Shown piece by piece: positions 19,209 through 29,360 of a DNA stretch of 64,000 nt. The translations under genes were made by a program, and so were the position numbers. Source of the DNA: JBJHDF01 sp050486405 (lineage in GTDB: Bacteria > Pseudomonadota > Gammaproteobacteria > Pseudomonadales > Cellvibrionaceae); contig JBJHDF010000017.1 in the NCBI GenBank assembly GCA_050486405.1, positions 1-64,000 of the forward strand, given 5' to 3'. Each line of letters opens with the position of its first letter. Position 1 is the first letter of the stretch. The notes under the pieces are model-generated. The model was not told the origin of the DNA. It saw nothing but the letters and a program-made list of their open reading frames with translations, and did no database searches.

Positions 19209-20837
19209 TCAGACCCCGGGCTTCCAGCCCGAGGTGATGGGGTAGCGCCGGTCGCGGCCGAAACCGCGCCGGGTGATGCGCACCCCCACCGGCGCCTGAC
19301 GGCGTTTGTACTCGTTGACGTCCACCATACGAATCACGCGCCGCACCGTCTCCGGGGCAAAACCGCGGCGGATGATGGCCTCGGCACTCCAGTCCTGCTC
19401 CACGTAGAGATCCAGTATTTCGTCCAGCACCTCGTAGGGTGGCAAACTGTCCTGGTCCTTCTGATCCGGAGCCAGTTCGGCTGACGGCGGCCTCTGGATC
19501 ACCTCGTCCGGAATCACCGCGCCCAGGCTGTTGCGGTAGGCCGCCAGTTGGTACACCAGTGTTTTGGGCACATCCTTGATGGGATCGAACCCCCCGGCCA
19601 TATCGCCGTAGAGCGTGGAATATCCCACGGCCAGTTCGCTCTTGTTGCCGGTGGTCAGCACCAGGGAACCCTTCTTGTTGGAGATGGCCATCAGCAGCAC
19701 GCCGCGGCAGCGCGCCTGGAGGTTCTCTTCGGTGGTATCCGCCGGCAGACCGGCGAACTCCTCCGACAGTGCCGCCAGAAAGGCATCGACCATGGCTGCA
19801 ATGCCGATGGAACTGTAGGCCACGCCGAGGCGCCGGGCCTGGTCGGCGGCGGCGCTCTTGCTCAGTGCCGAGGTATAGCGAAAAGGCATCATCACCGCCT
19901 GCACCCGCCCGGCGCCCAGGGCATCTGCGGCTATGGCCAGAGTGAGAGAGGAGTCGATGCCTCCGGACAACCCCAGTACCACGCCGGGAAAGCCGTTTTT
20001 ATGCACGTAATCGCGGGTGCCCAGCACCAGAGCGTCGTAGATGCTGGCCAAATCCGGTTGCTGGGGCGCCACCGCCTGCCGCGCCAGATGCACAGCGCCG
20101 TCCTGCCAGCCCAGGGTGACCGGAAACAATCCCTCCTGGCAGTGAGGTGCACGGAAACAGAGCTCACCGGCGGCGTCCACCACTGTCGAGCCGCCGTCGA
20201 ACACCAGTTCGTCCTGCCCACCTACCTGGTTGACATAGACCACCGGCATATTGCCCTCCCGGGCCCGGCTGGCCAGCACCTGCTCCCGCTCGCGCTGCTT
20301 GCCGCGATGGAAAGGGGAGGCGTTAAGGTTGAGCATCAGCCGGGCGCCAGCCTGGCGTGCCTGTGCCATGGGCGCCGGTTGCCAGATGTCCTCACACACG
20401 CTGAGCGCGGTGGGTATGCCCGCCAGGTCAAAAACACAGGCGCTGTCTCCGGCCACAAAGTAGCGCGCCTCATCGAACACCTCGTAATTGGGCAGGCACT
20501 GTTTGGCATATTCGGCGACCAACTGCCCATTCTGGATCACGCCGGCCATATTGAACACCCGTCCGGCCACCACACGGGGATAGCCGAGGATCAGGGTCAG
20601 GGGTAAACTGGCAGCACACAGCTGCGCCAGTGCCTGCTCGATTCGCGGCGCCAGACTCGGTCTCAGCAAGAGGTCTTCCGGGGGGTAGCCACAGAGGACC
20701 AGTTCGGGAAACACCAGAACGTCGGCGGCGAACTTCGCCCTGGCCTGCCGGGCAGCGTCAAGCACCCGCTGGGTGTTACCGGGAATATCCCCCACCAGGG
20801 GATTGATTTGCGCCAGAACGATACACAGGCTGGACAT
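19209..20837 (-). CDS. nadE: Glutamine-dependent NAD+ synthetase
   Basis: A 542-residue two-domain enzyme. The N-terminal nitrilase-type glutaminase domain (about 1-260) carries the Glu-Lys-Cys triad, with the glutamate in FPELVLCGYPPEDLL and the cysteine in LSVCEDIW. The C-terminal NAD synthetase domain has the ATP-binding P-loop GLSGGIDSSLT. It turns nicotinate adenine dinucleotide into NAD+ using glutamine nitrogen. The ATG at 20837 gives SSLCIVLAQINPLVGD, the family start. The longer frame to 20969 overlaps the pilS start and is not used. Confidence 0.95.
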   Translation of the reverse strand: MSSLCIVLAQINPLVGDIPGNTQRVLDAARQARAKFAADVLVFPELVLCGYPPEDLLLRPSLAPRIEQALAQLCAASLPLTLILGYPRVVAGRVFNMAGVIQNGQLVAEYAKQCLPNYEVFDEARYFVAGDSACVFDLAGIPTALSVCEDIWQPAPMAQARQAGARLMLNLNASPFHRGKQREREQVLASRAREGNMPVVYVNQVGGQDELVFDGGSTVVDAAGELCFRAPHCQEGLFPVTLGWQDGAVHLARQAVAPQQPDLASIYDALVLGTRDYVHKNGFPGVVLGLSGGIDSSLTLAIAADALGAGRVQAVMMPFRYTSALSKSAAADQARRLGVAYSSIGIAAMVDAFLAALSEEFAGLPADTTEENLQARCRGVLLMAISNKKGSLVLTTGNKSELAVGYSTLYGDMAGGFDPIKDVPKTLVYQLAAYRNSLGAVIPDEVIQRPPSAELAPDQKDQDSLPPYEVLDEILDLYVEQDWSAEAIIRRGFAPETVRRVIRMVDVNEYKRRQAPVGVRITRRGFGRDRRYPITSGWKPGV

Positions 20838-20954
20838 CGGCAGGCTTGAACCTCGACTGGAAATTTCGGGCATTGTCGGACAAATCGTTTCTTTTGGCAA
20901 AGCAGCACAAATGACCAAAGACCCAACCACCGCGCAGCAAGGTTCAGGCAAGGC

Positions 20955-22571
20955 ATGACGAATCCGCACAGTTCCATCTCCGCTACCAGCTACAGTCCCT
21001 ACGATCTGCTGCGGGTGTACACCTACTACCGCACCCTGCTGGGAAGCCTGCTGCTGCTGATGTTTCAGGCCGAGTCCGCCTCACGTCTGCTGGGCGGCGA
21101 CAATCCGGACCTGTTTTTCTACACGGCGCTGATCTATACCGGGATCAACGTGGTCACCCTGGCTCTGCTGTGGAAGGCCCGATTCCAGCCCAGCCAGGAC
21201 CAACTGCTGACACTGCTGGTGGTGGATGTCGTGGCCATCACCCTGATGATGTACTGCAGTGGCGGCGCGGGTGGCGGTCTGGGCTACCTGCTGGTGGTAT
21301 CGGTGGCGGCAGGTGGCATGCTGTTGCTCGGTCAACTGCCCGTCCTGTTGGCCGCCATCGCCACCATCGCGGTTATCGTCGAGGGCAGCTTTCGCATGCT
21401 GGTGCTGGTGGACACCAATCAGGCCATGGTGTCCTCCGGCTTCCTCGGGGTGCTTATCTTCGTCACCGCCTTTGCCTTTCGCTACCTGGCGCGCAAGGTG
21501 CGCAGCAGCAACGAAGAAGCCCAGGCCCAGGCGATGCACGCTGCCTACCTGCAGCGGCTGGCCCAGATGATCGTGGAGCGGATGCGCACCGGTATCATAG
21601 TCCTGACTCCGGACAACGATATCGCCCTGCTCAACGAAGCCGCCGCCGATCTGCTGGGCCTGCCTGAACGCGAAGCCGGCGCCACAACACTCGACAATCT
21701 GGCCGGTATAATGCCGCAGATCCAGCACTGGCGCAGTACCGGCAGCAACGAATCACCCATTGTTCGGGTCGACAGTGACTACGCCGACGAAGTCCGGGTC
21801 AGTTTTGCCCGTCTGGATCCCGAACGGGACTCCGACACTCTGATCTTCCTGGAAGACAACCGCGCCATCGCCCAAAAAGCCCAGCAATTGAAACTGGCCT
21901 CCCTGGGCCGGCTGACCGCGAGCATTGCCCACGAGATTCGCAACCCCCTGGGTGCCATCAGCCACGCCAGCCAGTTGCTGGGCGAATCGGACGCCATTCA
22001 CAGTGGTGACCGGAGACTGCTGGAAATCGTCAACAACCACTGTCGTCGGGTCAACCAGATTATTGAAAACGTACTGCAGCTGTCGCGCCGGCGCAGCGCC
22101 CAACCCCAGCATGTGCAACTGAACACCTGGCTGGACAGATTTGTCGATGACTACCGCAGCAGCAAGCGCGAACCGGTATCGCTGCGTCTGCGGTGCCTGG
22201 CAGACACCATTGTCGTCAAGTTCGATCCGGGGCAACTGCAACAGGTGCTAACCAATCTCTGCGACAATGGTCTTCGCCACAGTGAACCGGTTTCTGAAGG
22301 ACAAGTGGCGGTGACAATTGAAGCCGGCATAGACCACAACACCCAACGCCCCTATATCGACATCATTGACAGCGGGCCGGGTATTGACGGGGAGCGCCTC
22401 AAACACGTATTCGAGCCGTTTTTTACCACCGAAAGCAGCGGCTCGGGATTGGGGCTGTATCTGTGCAAGGAGCTGTGCGAGGCCAATCAGGCTGTTATAC
22501 ACTACACGCGAACGGCGAGCGGTGAGAGCTGCTTTCACATACAACTGGCACACCCGGAGCGGGCGCTATGA
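20955..22571 (+). CDS. pilS: Type IV pilus sensor histidine kinase PilS
   Basis: A 538-residue membrane kinase. About six hydrophobic helices fill the first 180 residues, followed by a PAS-like domain (about 200-310), the phosphoacceptor box SIAHEIRNPLGAI with H326, an N-box near 435 and a glycine-rich box GSGLGLYL. PilS controls PilR phosphorylation and so pilin transcription; in Pseudomonas it responds to the amount of major pilin in the membrane. It is followed by pilR after 16 bases. The family call is firm because of the joined pilR and pilus genes. Confidence 0.95.
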   Translation: MTNPHSSISATSYSPYDLLRVYTYYRTLLGSLLLLMFQAESASRLLGGDNPDLFFYTALIYTGINVVTLALLWKARFQPSQDQLLTLLVVDVVAITLMMYCSGGAGGGLGYLLVVSVAAGGMLLLGQLPVLLAAIATIAVIVEGSFRMLVLVDTNQAMVSSGFLGVLIFVTAFAFRYLARKVRSSNEEAQAQAMHAAYLQRLAQMIVERMRTGIIVLTPDNDIALLNEAAADLLGLPEREAGATTLDNLAGIMPQIQHWRSTGSNESPIVRVDSDYADEVRVSFARLDPERDSDTLIFLEDNRAIAQKAQQLKLASLGRLTASIAHEIRNPLGAISHASQLLGESDAIHSGDRRLLEIVNNHCRRVNQIIENVLQLSRRRSAQPQHVQLNTWLDRFVDDYRSSKREPVSLRLRCLADTIVVKFDPGQLQQVLTNLCDNGLRHSEPVSEGQVAVTIEAGIDHNTQRPYIDIIDSGPGIDGERLKHVFEPFFTTESSGSGLGLYLCKELCEANQAVIHYTRTASGESCFHIQLAHPERAL

Positions 22572-22587
22572 ACTCAACGGCAGGCGC

Positions 22588-23964
22588 ATGAGCAGAAACG
22601 GCAAACACGCACTGGTAATCGACGATGAGCCGGATATCCGGGAACTGCTGGAAATCACTCTGGGCCGGATGCAGATTACCACCGATAGTGCCGAAACTCT
22701 GGCGGAAGCCAGACACTATCTGAACAATCACCACTACGATCTGTGCCTGACCGACATGAAGCTGCCCGACGGCAGCGGTCTGGAAATCGTAGAGCATATC
22801 CAGAAGCACCAGCCTCGACTGCCGGTGGCGGTGATCACCGCCCACGGCAATATGGACAGTGCCGTGGAATCCATGAAAGCCGGCGCCTTCGACTTTATTT
22901 CCAAACCGGTAAATCTCGCCACCCTGCGTAAACTGGTCGCAACAGCCATACAATCCAGTCAGCTGGCCGGCGACACCCTGCCGCAGGGGACACCGATCAT
23001 CGGCCAATCGTCGGCCATCCAGGTCCTGATTCGCAGTATCCAGAAACTGTCCCGCTCCCAGGCGCCGGTCTATATCAGTGGCGAATCCGGCTCCGGCAAG
23101 GAACTGGTGGCCCGCTCCATTCACGATCTGGGCCCCCGGACAGACAAACCTTTCGTGGCAGTCAACTGCGGCGCCATTCCCCGGGAACTGATGGAAAGCG
23201 AGTTTTTCGGCCACAGGAAGGGCAGTTTTACCGGCGCCCACCAGGACAAAGCAGGGCTCTTCCAGGCCGCTGAAGGCGGCACCCTGTTTCTCGACGAAGT
23301 GGCGGACCTGCCCCTGGACATGCAGGTGAAACTGCTAAGGGCCATTCAGGAAAAAGCCGTGCGGCCGGTGGGCGCTCAGGAGGAAGTACTCACCGATGTA
23401 CGCATTCTGTGCGCCACCCACAAACATCTGGAACAGGAAGTCAAAGCCGGCAACTTTCGTCAGGATCTGTTCTACCGCCTGAATGTCATCCAGTTGAGTG
23501 TACCGCCATTGCGCCAGCGCCGCGAAGACATTCCCCTACTGGCCGAACATCTGCTGAAAAAACTCGCCCAGGCGGTGGATCTGCCGGCACCCAAACTGAC
23601 ACGGAGCGCCCGGGAGAAACTGGTCGATTACAATTTCCCCGGCAATGTACGGGAACTGGAGAACGTGCTGGAACGGGCTTTTACCCTCTGCGAGAGCGAC
23701 CGCATCGATGCCGCTGACCTGCAGTTGCAGGCGGCCCCTGCGCCGTTGTCGGCAAACACGGGACACAGCGGCACAGCAGACCATTCGGCCCGCTGCGCCG
23801 AATACCCGTCGCTGGACGACTATCTGCAGGATATCGAAAAGGAAGTGCTCTGCCACACGCTGGAAGAGAGCAAGTGGAACAAGACCCTGGCAGCCAAAAA
23901 ACTGGGGATTACCTTTCGCTCACTGCGTTACCGGCTGCGCAAGCTGGGGCTGGACGGGGACTAG
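22588..23964 (+). CDS. pilR: Sigma-54-dependent response regulator PilR
   Basis: A 458-residue NtrC-type activator. The receiver domain has the phosphoacceptor D56 in LTDMKLPDGSG. The AAA+ domain has Walker A GESGSGKE near residue 166 and the sigma-54 contact loop reads GSFTGA (about 212-217) instead of the usual GAFTGA. A Fis-type helix-turn-helix lies at the C-terminus. PilR drives the major pilin promoter with RpoN. The ATG at 22588 starts the receiver directly; its ribosome-binding site is weak, which suggests coupling to pilS. Confidence 0.95.
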   Translation: MSRNGKHALVIDDEPDIRELLEITLGRMQITTDSAETLAEARHYLNNHHYDLCLTDMKLPDGSGLEIVEHIQKHQPRLPVAVITAHGNMDSAVESMKAGAFDFISKPVNLATLRKLVATAIQSSQLAGDTLPQGTPIIGQSSAIQVLIRSIQKLSRSQAPVYISGESGSGKELVARSIHDLGPRTDKPFVAVNCGAIPRELMESEFFGHRKGSFTGAHQDKAGLFQAAEGGTLFLDEVADLPLDMQVKLLRAIQEKAVRPVGAQEEVLTDVRILCATHKHLEQEVKAGNFRQDLFYRLNVIQLSVPPLRQRREDIPLLAEHLLKKLAQAVDLPAPKLTRSAREKLVDYNFPGNVRELENVLERAFTLCESDRIDAADLQLQAAPAPLSANTGHSGTADHSARCAEYPSLDDYLQDIEKEVLCHTLEESKWNKTLAAKKLGITFRSLRYRLRKLGLDGD

Positions 23965-24025
23965 CAGGCCGCCGGGAAACAGCCTGCCGCCGAAACTGGC
24001 CAGGAACAATCTGACAGCCAATCAC

Positions 24026-24418
24026 TCACCAACAATACTGGTTGCCCTGCCTTTCGCCCGTGTGCGTCAGGGTAAAGCTGGGGCAGGCGCTGTCTCCTGA
24101 CTGGATGCTGGAGATGGGCGTCGCAACCAGAGAATACCCCTGGCCACCATTATTGACTGTCCCGGTGATACTGTAATGATTCTCCGAGGAAGTGTGCGTC
24201 GCCAATGCCGCGCAGTTATTATAAGTGTTGGTAGCCGTATAGCAGCGCTGCAACCTCTGGGCGGCATCCGTCAAGGCCGCCTTGGCGTCGGCCCGGTTGG
24301 CTTTGCGCACACTGTCCTGATACATGGGCAGGGCTATCATGGTCAGTATGCCCAGTATGGCCACCACCGCCATCAGCTCGATCAAGGTAAAACCCGCACT
24401 GCGCTTGATGATTGTCAT
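24026..24418 (-). CDS. pilE: Minor type IV pilin PilE
   Basis: A 130-residue prepilin. After a short basic leader (MTIIKRSAG) the type III signal FTLIELMAVVAILGILTMIALPMY begins, with the conserved glutamate five residues after cleavage. Cysteines near the C-terminus suggest the usual disulfide loop. It is the last gene of the fimU-pilVWXY1E operon, 52 bases after pilY1. The start at 24418 has a GGGA ribosome-binding site eight bases upstream; an ATG three codons earlier has none. The gene is convergent with pilR. The major pilin gene is not in this window. Confidence 0.9.
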   Translation of the reverse strand: MTIIKRSAGFTLIELMAVVAILGILTMIALPMYQDSVRKANRADAKAALTDAAQRLQRCYTATNTYNNCAALATHTSSENHYSITGTVNNGGQGYSLVATPISSIQSGDSACPSFTLTHTGERQGNQYCW

Positions 24419-24470
24419 ATTCTGCATCCCGTTTCAATTCCAGAGTTGAAGTACCGCCACCGACAGAACA

Positions 24471-27400
24471 TCACTGCATCTGCCGCCAGGACTGACGACC
24501 GACCACATTCAGCGGGAAGCCAGTGTTGACATTGTTAAGGGAGCCGTCGCTCTCCTGAACAACGATTACACCACCGTCCCCCGGGTTTTCAAGCACCAGC
24601 ATACTGGACATGGTAGCCAGATTTTCTGTAGCCATCCCCTGCTCGGAATCAAATGCCGAGTGATCAGTAAACATTTCGCCCACACCAACAAGTTCCATCA
24701 ACCAACTGCTGCCGCCAAAGCTGCAGGGATCATCCACCGGAATGATGGTCGGGAACAGCAACCGATCAAACACCAGCGCCGGCTTGTTCACCGCTCTTTC
24801 GCCGGGTACCGTAGCAAAATCCAGCAGCCAGCCCCGGTGGTAATTGGCCGAGACATCGCCTTCATCACTGTCATGCCACCAGGCGCTGGGCGGATTCCCC
24901 TGGAATACTCTGCGCACACCGCCATTTTCCGAGGTAATAGTCTTGACAAACAGGTTGCTGCGAGCCACCGGCCCAGTCCCTTCATCCAGGATAGCGTAGA
25001 AGGACTGTACCTGTTCGTCAGACAAGTCCGGCTCGGTCAGATAGCGGCCCGTACCAAAATAAACCATGGTGGCAGGTCCGCCGTCATCATGGCTGATAAA
25101 GGGGTGCAGGCCCAATGTCGGCGCGGCAGTAATGGGCTGCCGCTCACCACTCGGATCCAACGCCACAAACAACGGCTGGTTGCCAGCGCCCCATTGACCG
25201 GCATTGTTCCGCGACAAATCGAATTTCCACAGATTGCCGCGCAGGTCACCGGCATAGGCGGCCTTGATCTTGTTGTCGGCATCCACCGCCAGTACCGGTT
25301 CGGCAAGCCCGTTGGCGGTCATGGTGCCGGCGGGCAACACCCGGACGGTGCCGGGCACCACGGAACCCGCCTGAGCCTCCAGCTCCACGATCACCAGCGA
25401 TGCCCTTTGGTTAGCGCTGTTGTAGCCGTTGCCGAATACCAGCGCCCAGCGGGTATTGTTGTCATTGTTGCCCTTGAGCGGCGCAATGATGGGACGACCA
25501 GTGATATTGCCAATCTGAGCCAAATTACCCGTGGGGTCCGGTGCCGACTGGCCGCGGGTCCAATCGAAAATAACCTGTGGCTCACTGGGGTTGGTGACAT
25601 CCAGCGCGAATAAACCCTTGCCACCCGCACCCAAAGTGCCCACCACCACATCCCGGTTGTGCACCCGGCCAGCGAACACCGGACCATCCACCGTGTACTG
25701 ATGAGGGTTGGTGAACTGCCCATAATCGGGGCGGGTCAACGCCGGCAGGCGCTCATAGACCCCGCGGGGCACATAGGCAAACAGCTCCTGCCCGTTGCTG
25801 GCGTTGAACGCGTGCAGCATACCATCGTTGGCACCGACGTAAACCACATTATTACGGAACGCTGGCGTGGAATTCACAATATCGCCGAGCACCGTGTTGG
25901 TGTTGCCCTGCTCACCGTCAGCGGATCCCACGTTGCGGTTACGCATACCCGGCACGTGCTGCCCCCGCAGCCAGCGAATATGGTCTTCGTTAAAGCCTGA
26001 TCCGCTGGGCACTGGCATATTGTCAATCTGCATCTCAACAAAGGGGATACGCTGACCACCGGTGTTGACGGTATAAATGTTCCGCCCACTGGTAGGGAAA
26101 GGCAGACTCTCGGACGCCCGCCACAGCGGCTCGGACGACAGCTGACCGGTGCCGCTGATGGCGAAGGCCTGAAGCTCGCCACTCCAGCGTCCGCTGTGGA
26201 ACAGCGCCTGAAATATCGCCGACCCCGAGGTCAAACGGGTGGAGTTGGCCACAGTTGCAGCCGCAGCACCTGTTCCCGCCGCTACCCGGCTGAATACATT
26301 GTCCAAACCTTCCTCAAGCTTGCGGGGATCGGTGGCGAAGAAATAGGAGCTGTCGTGGGGGTCGTAGGCACTGATTTCCTGAACGGTCATGTCGTCATCA
26401 TCATAACCGCCCCACTTGGCCGCATAATAGAGCGGCGTCTCCAGCAATCTGGCAGTGGAACTGGCCACGCCGTATTCACGGGTACTGGGCGCCGCACTGG
26501 CGTGATCACAGAAGCCGAAAAAGACATCGTCGGCGCAAACACACGGAGAAGTGGCAGTACAGTAGTCACCATAGACAAAGTCGTTTACGCCCGAATGCAC
26601 ATGAAAACCGTCGTTATCGGTGCCACCCAGCACATAGCCAAATCCCATGGGGAAGTTGGTGGCCTGGGCAACTACCTGGGTAGTGATGGAAACCCGCGTT
26701 GCGGTCACCTCGTACTCAATAACCCCCCACATGTCAAAATCGAAGTCACCACCCTGCTCACTATCCTCCCAGTTGACATAGAGGCGCCCGCGGTTGGCGG
26801 AGGCATCCGACACCAGATCCGGAGAATCGACAAACTTGAAATCGACAATGGCGCAATTGCCGCCAACTTCCGTATTGCGACAGGCGGGCAGAATGCTGAT
26901 GGAACCGCCGCCGGGCACCGGAATTCTCGCCTCGGGCACTGCCGGGGCCAGGGCCACACCGTAGGTCTTGATCTGGGTTGTGTGTTCCGTCCCCTGAATG
27001 GGAATACCGTCACGCCGGGCGCCATAGGCCAAACCCGCTATACGGTAGGTACCCTCCAGCCTGGGCGCATCCGGGCAGGTACCGCTGACGTCATAAAGGC
27101 TGCTGACTGTTTTGGCGGTACAGAGTTGGTCATCGCCAGTGACGCCTACACCGCCGACAAAATACTGCCCGCCGTGAATGCCCTCCGCCGCCCCCACGGC
27201 ATTGGTCAAAGCGCGGGCATCCAAGCCCAGACCCGTAGCACCACTCATGTCATGGTCGTAGGAACTGGTGGAGGCGTTGAATTGGATAACACTGGTGGGG
27301 GCGCACCAGTTATCCTGGTTAATTGGCGCCTCCCAGGTGGCGGTGGTCAAACCGGGGAAACGCGTCGAATCATCCGCATGAAACCCTTCAGTACGGGGCA

Positions 27401-28748
27401 GACCCGCCAAGTAGCGCAAGGACTCCAGGTAGATTTCGGACTGGGGGTTGCCCCAGTTGGAACAACTGCCGTCGGAGAAACTGGATAGCCCCCAGGCACA
27501 ATTATCGTGACCGGAATCACCCTGGTGGTAAGTGCCCGTACCATGGTTGTAGCCATAAATCCGCAGGCGGTTAAGGCTGGCAATGATGCCCCCGGCGGCA
27601 TTGACAAAAGTACCGTCGTCGTTGATCTCATCAGCGATGCTGCCGACATTGGTACGCAACACGCCACCGGACTTGTTGCGCCCATAGGAGCCGGTGATCA
27701 GGCCAAAATGGAGGTTGTTGGTTTCACCGTATTTCTGCAGCAAACCCGTGGGTTTGACACTGCCGTCATCGTAAGCTTCACAGTTCTCATCCTGGCCTTC
27801 CAGCCCGGCCACACAGACTTCCACCCGGACATCGTATTGACCGAGACGATGGGCCTCTGGCGGGTTATCGATATAGGCCGGGATGCCGGACGGCCAACGG
27901 GGATAATCACCGGCGCTGTACAGATGCCCAAACGGGTCCTCGGCCTGCGTCAGGTAGCGTATGTTGCCGTTACTGCCCGCAGTCGCACTCAACTGCTCAG
28001 TACTCTCAGACGCCCAGCGGCATTGCCAGCGCTCGTTGGTGGCCCAGAGTGAGTAGTTGCCCCGAGCCACCCGCAGGCGCGGCGCCTGCGTTCTCGTCTG
28101 CGACATACCACTGCCCGCACGCGTGGTGTTGCAAAAGGTAATACCCTGTTCCATGGGATTGTCCGAGGCACTGTTGGACCAGGGCGTCAAGCGGTTCAGG
28201 TCGGAGCCGTTGTAGTATTTGGCAAAGGAGTGGGCGTCCGACGGCAAATAGGAGCGTTCAAGCACGGTGCGCGTGGCGGTATCCGTGCTTCGGTAGCCGC
28301 CGTAGAGAATCTTACGCACGGCATCAATTCGAGTCATGCTGGCCCAGTTCAGAAAGTTGCCGCTCCAGTTGCCGTTACAATACTTGTCAGCAGTGCGGGA
28401 AGCGGGAACGAACACGTTGTTCAAGTAGTCGTAGCACAGGTAGGGGTCAAAATAGCCGTAATAATCCACACTGTGGGTGTAGGTGGTGTTGGGGAGGCCA
28501 TCGCCGGTCAGATCCGAGTAGTCATCATACAGTTTGAAATAGAGCTGATGGTCGTTGGACATATTCAGCATGGCTATGGGTCGCACCGGGTTCTGCATAA
28601 ACAGCGGAGCCTGGGCCATTTCCAGGGCGTGAACCGAGTGCGCCGATCCGAGACTTATCAACGCAGCCAGGCAACCCCAGCCCGCCCGACGAACCCAGCG
28701 GCCGCCTGCAATCAAGGTGGTACGGACTTTCAATAATTGCTTGCCCAT
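24471..28748 (-). CDS. pilY1: Type IV pilus tip adhesin/assembly protein PilY1
   Basis: A 1425-residue secreted protein with an N-terminal signal peptide (cleavage near VHA, about residue 41), a long variable N-terminal region rich in Asp, Asn and Gly, and the C-terminal PilC/PilY1 beta-propeller (about 880-1330) including YVPRGVYERLPAL, VVGTLGAGGKGLFALDVTNP and AGDLRGNLWKFDL. PilY1 caps pilus tips with the minor pilins, aids assembly and can mediate surface sensing. The usual calcium loop before YAGDL looks degenerate here. The start at 28748 has a GGGAG ribosome-binding site and directly begins the signal peptide. I see no clear von Willebrand A MIDAS motif. Confidence 0.93.
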   Translation of the reverse strand: MGKQLLKVRTTLIAGGRWVRRAGWGCLAALISLGSAHSVHALEMAQAPLFMQNPVRPIAMLNMSNDHQLYFKLYDDYSDLTGDGLPNTTYTHSVDYYGYFDPYLCYDYLNNVFVPASRTADKYCNGNWSGNFLNWASMTRIDAVRKILYGGYRSTDTATRTVLERSYLPSDAHSFAKYYNGSDLNRLTPWSNSASDNPMEQGITFCNTTRAGSGMSQTRTQAPRLRVARGNYSLWATNERWQCRWASESTEQLSATAGSNGNIRYLTQAEDPFGHLYSAGDYPRWPSGIPAYIDNPPEAHRLGQYDVRVEVCVAGLEGQDENCEAYDDGSVKPTGLLQKYGETNNLHFGLITGSYGRNKSGGVLRTNVGSIADEINDDGTFVNAAGGIIASLNRLRIYGYNHGTGTYHQGDSGHDNCAWGLSSFSDGSCSNWGNPQSEIYLESLRYLAGLPRTEGFHADDSTRFPGLTTATWEAPINQDNWCAPTSVIQFNASTSSYDHDMSGATGLGLDARALTNAVGAAEGIHGGQYFVGGVGVTGDDQLCTAKTVSSLYDVSGTCPDAPRLEGTYRIAGLAYGARRDGIPIQGTEHTTQIKTYGVALAPAVPEARIPVPGGGSISILPACRNTEVGGNCAIVDFKFVDSPDLVSDASANRGRLYVNWEDSEQGGDFDFDMWGVIEYEVTATRVSITTQVVAQATNFPMGFGYVLGGTDNDGFHVHSGVNDFVYGDYCTATSPCVCADDVFFGFCDHASAAPSTREYGVASSTARLLETPLYYAAKWGGYDDDDMTVQEISAYDPHDSSYFFATDPRKLEEGLDNVFSRVAAGTGAAAATVANSTRLTSGSAIFQALFHSGRWSGELQAFAISGTGQLSSEPLWRASESLPFPTSGRNIYTVNTGGQRIPFVEMQIDNMPVPSGSGFNEDHIRWLRGQHVPGMRNRNVGSADGEQGNTNTVLGDIVNSTPAFRNNVVYVGANDGMLHAFNASNGQELFAYVPRGVYERLPALTRPDYGQFTNPHQYTVDGPVFAGRVHNRDVVVGTLGAGGKGLFALDVTNPSEPQVIFDWTRGQSAPDPTGNLAQIGNITGRPIIAPLKGNNDNNTRWALVFGNGYNSANQRASLVIVELEAQAGSVVPGTVRVLPAGTMTANGLAEPVLAVDADNKIKAAYAGDLRGNLWKFDLSRNNAGQWGAGNQPLFVALDPSGERQPITAAPTLGLHPFISHDDGGPATMVYFGTGRYLTEPDLSDEQVQSFYAILDEGTGPVARSNLFVKTITSENGGVRRVFQGNPPSAWWHDSDEGDVSANYHRGWLLDFATVPGERAVNKPALVFDRLLFPTIIPVDDPCSFGGSSWLMELVGVGEMFTDHSAFDSEQGMATENLATMSSMLVLENPGDGGVIVVQESDGSLNNVNTGFPLNVVGRQSWRQMQ

Positions 28749-28787
28749 TTCACTTACTCCCGAAAAATTCCCCAGTTGCCCCACAGG

Positions 28788-29345
28788 CTAAATGCAAGGC
28801 ATGAATATATAGGTCGACTGAAGCACCGCCGCGGCATTGGCACTGCCGCCTACCCCCCGGCTGCTGACCCGGTAGATGACATCGGGGTCCCGATCCGGCA
28901 CAAACTCAATATCCGCAGCGCTGCCACTGCTGCAGCTGTAATCAATACGCTCCACCAGATAACGCGGTGGGGCAGCCAGATCACCCACCGGCGTTGAGGC
29001 CGGTGCCGACCGACTTTGCCATTCGCTGGGGCTCCAGTTGGCCACCATGTGGTACGGCGTCCAGGTCGGCAGGTTGTTATAAAGCCCGCTCGAGGCCCAG
29101 TTCCCCGTGACAAAATTTGCGCTCGGCTCAATAACGCTCTCTCCATCCCTGAGCGCCGCTTCCGCCGCCTGAAAGGCCAGTTGCCGGTCGCGCATATTAC
29201 CCACCATCTGCTCCTGCATGCCGGACCCCCGGATGGCGCCCAGCGCCACCACCGTCATCAGCAACACCATCATCATGCCGACAATCAACACGGCTCCCCC
29301 TTGGGTGTGGCTCAGTGCACGATCCGGCGCGGTGAATACAGACAT
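28788..29345 (-). CDS. pilX: Minor pilin assembly protein PilX
   Basis: A 185-residue PilX-type pilin-like protein. The N-terminal segment QGGAVLIVGMMMVLLMTVV, followed by the conserved block GNMRDRQLAFQAAEAALRDGE, identifies the family. It lacks the glutamate at position 5 of typical prepilins, as PilX/GspK-type proteins often do. It forms part of the minor-pilin tip complex with PilV, PilW, FimU and PilY1. It lies 39 bases before pilY1 and 15 bases after pilW. Confidence 0.92.
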   Translation of the reverse strand: MSVFTAPDRALSHTQGGAVLIVGMMMVLLMTVVALGAIRGSGMQEQMVGNMRDRQLAFQAAEAALRDGESVIEPSANFVTGNWASSGLYNNLPTWTPYHMVANWSPSEWQSRSAPASTPVGDLAAPPRYLVERIDYSCSSGSAADIEFVPDRDPDVIYRVSSRGVGGSANAAAVLQSTYIFMPCI

Positions 29346-29360
29346 AATCGACTCCTGGAA

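Noticed and set aside
22366..22587. N-terminal extension of PilR from 22366
   Set aside because: It overlaps the end of pilS in another frame and adds residues that precede a complete receiver domain; the ATG at 22588 fits the family.
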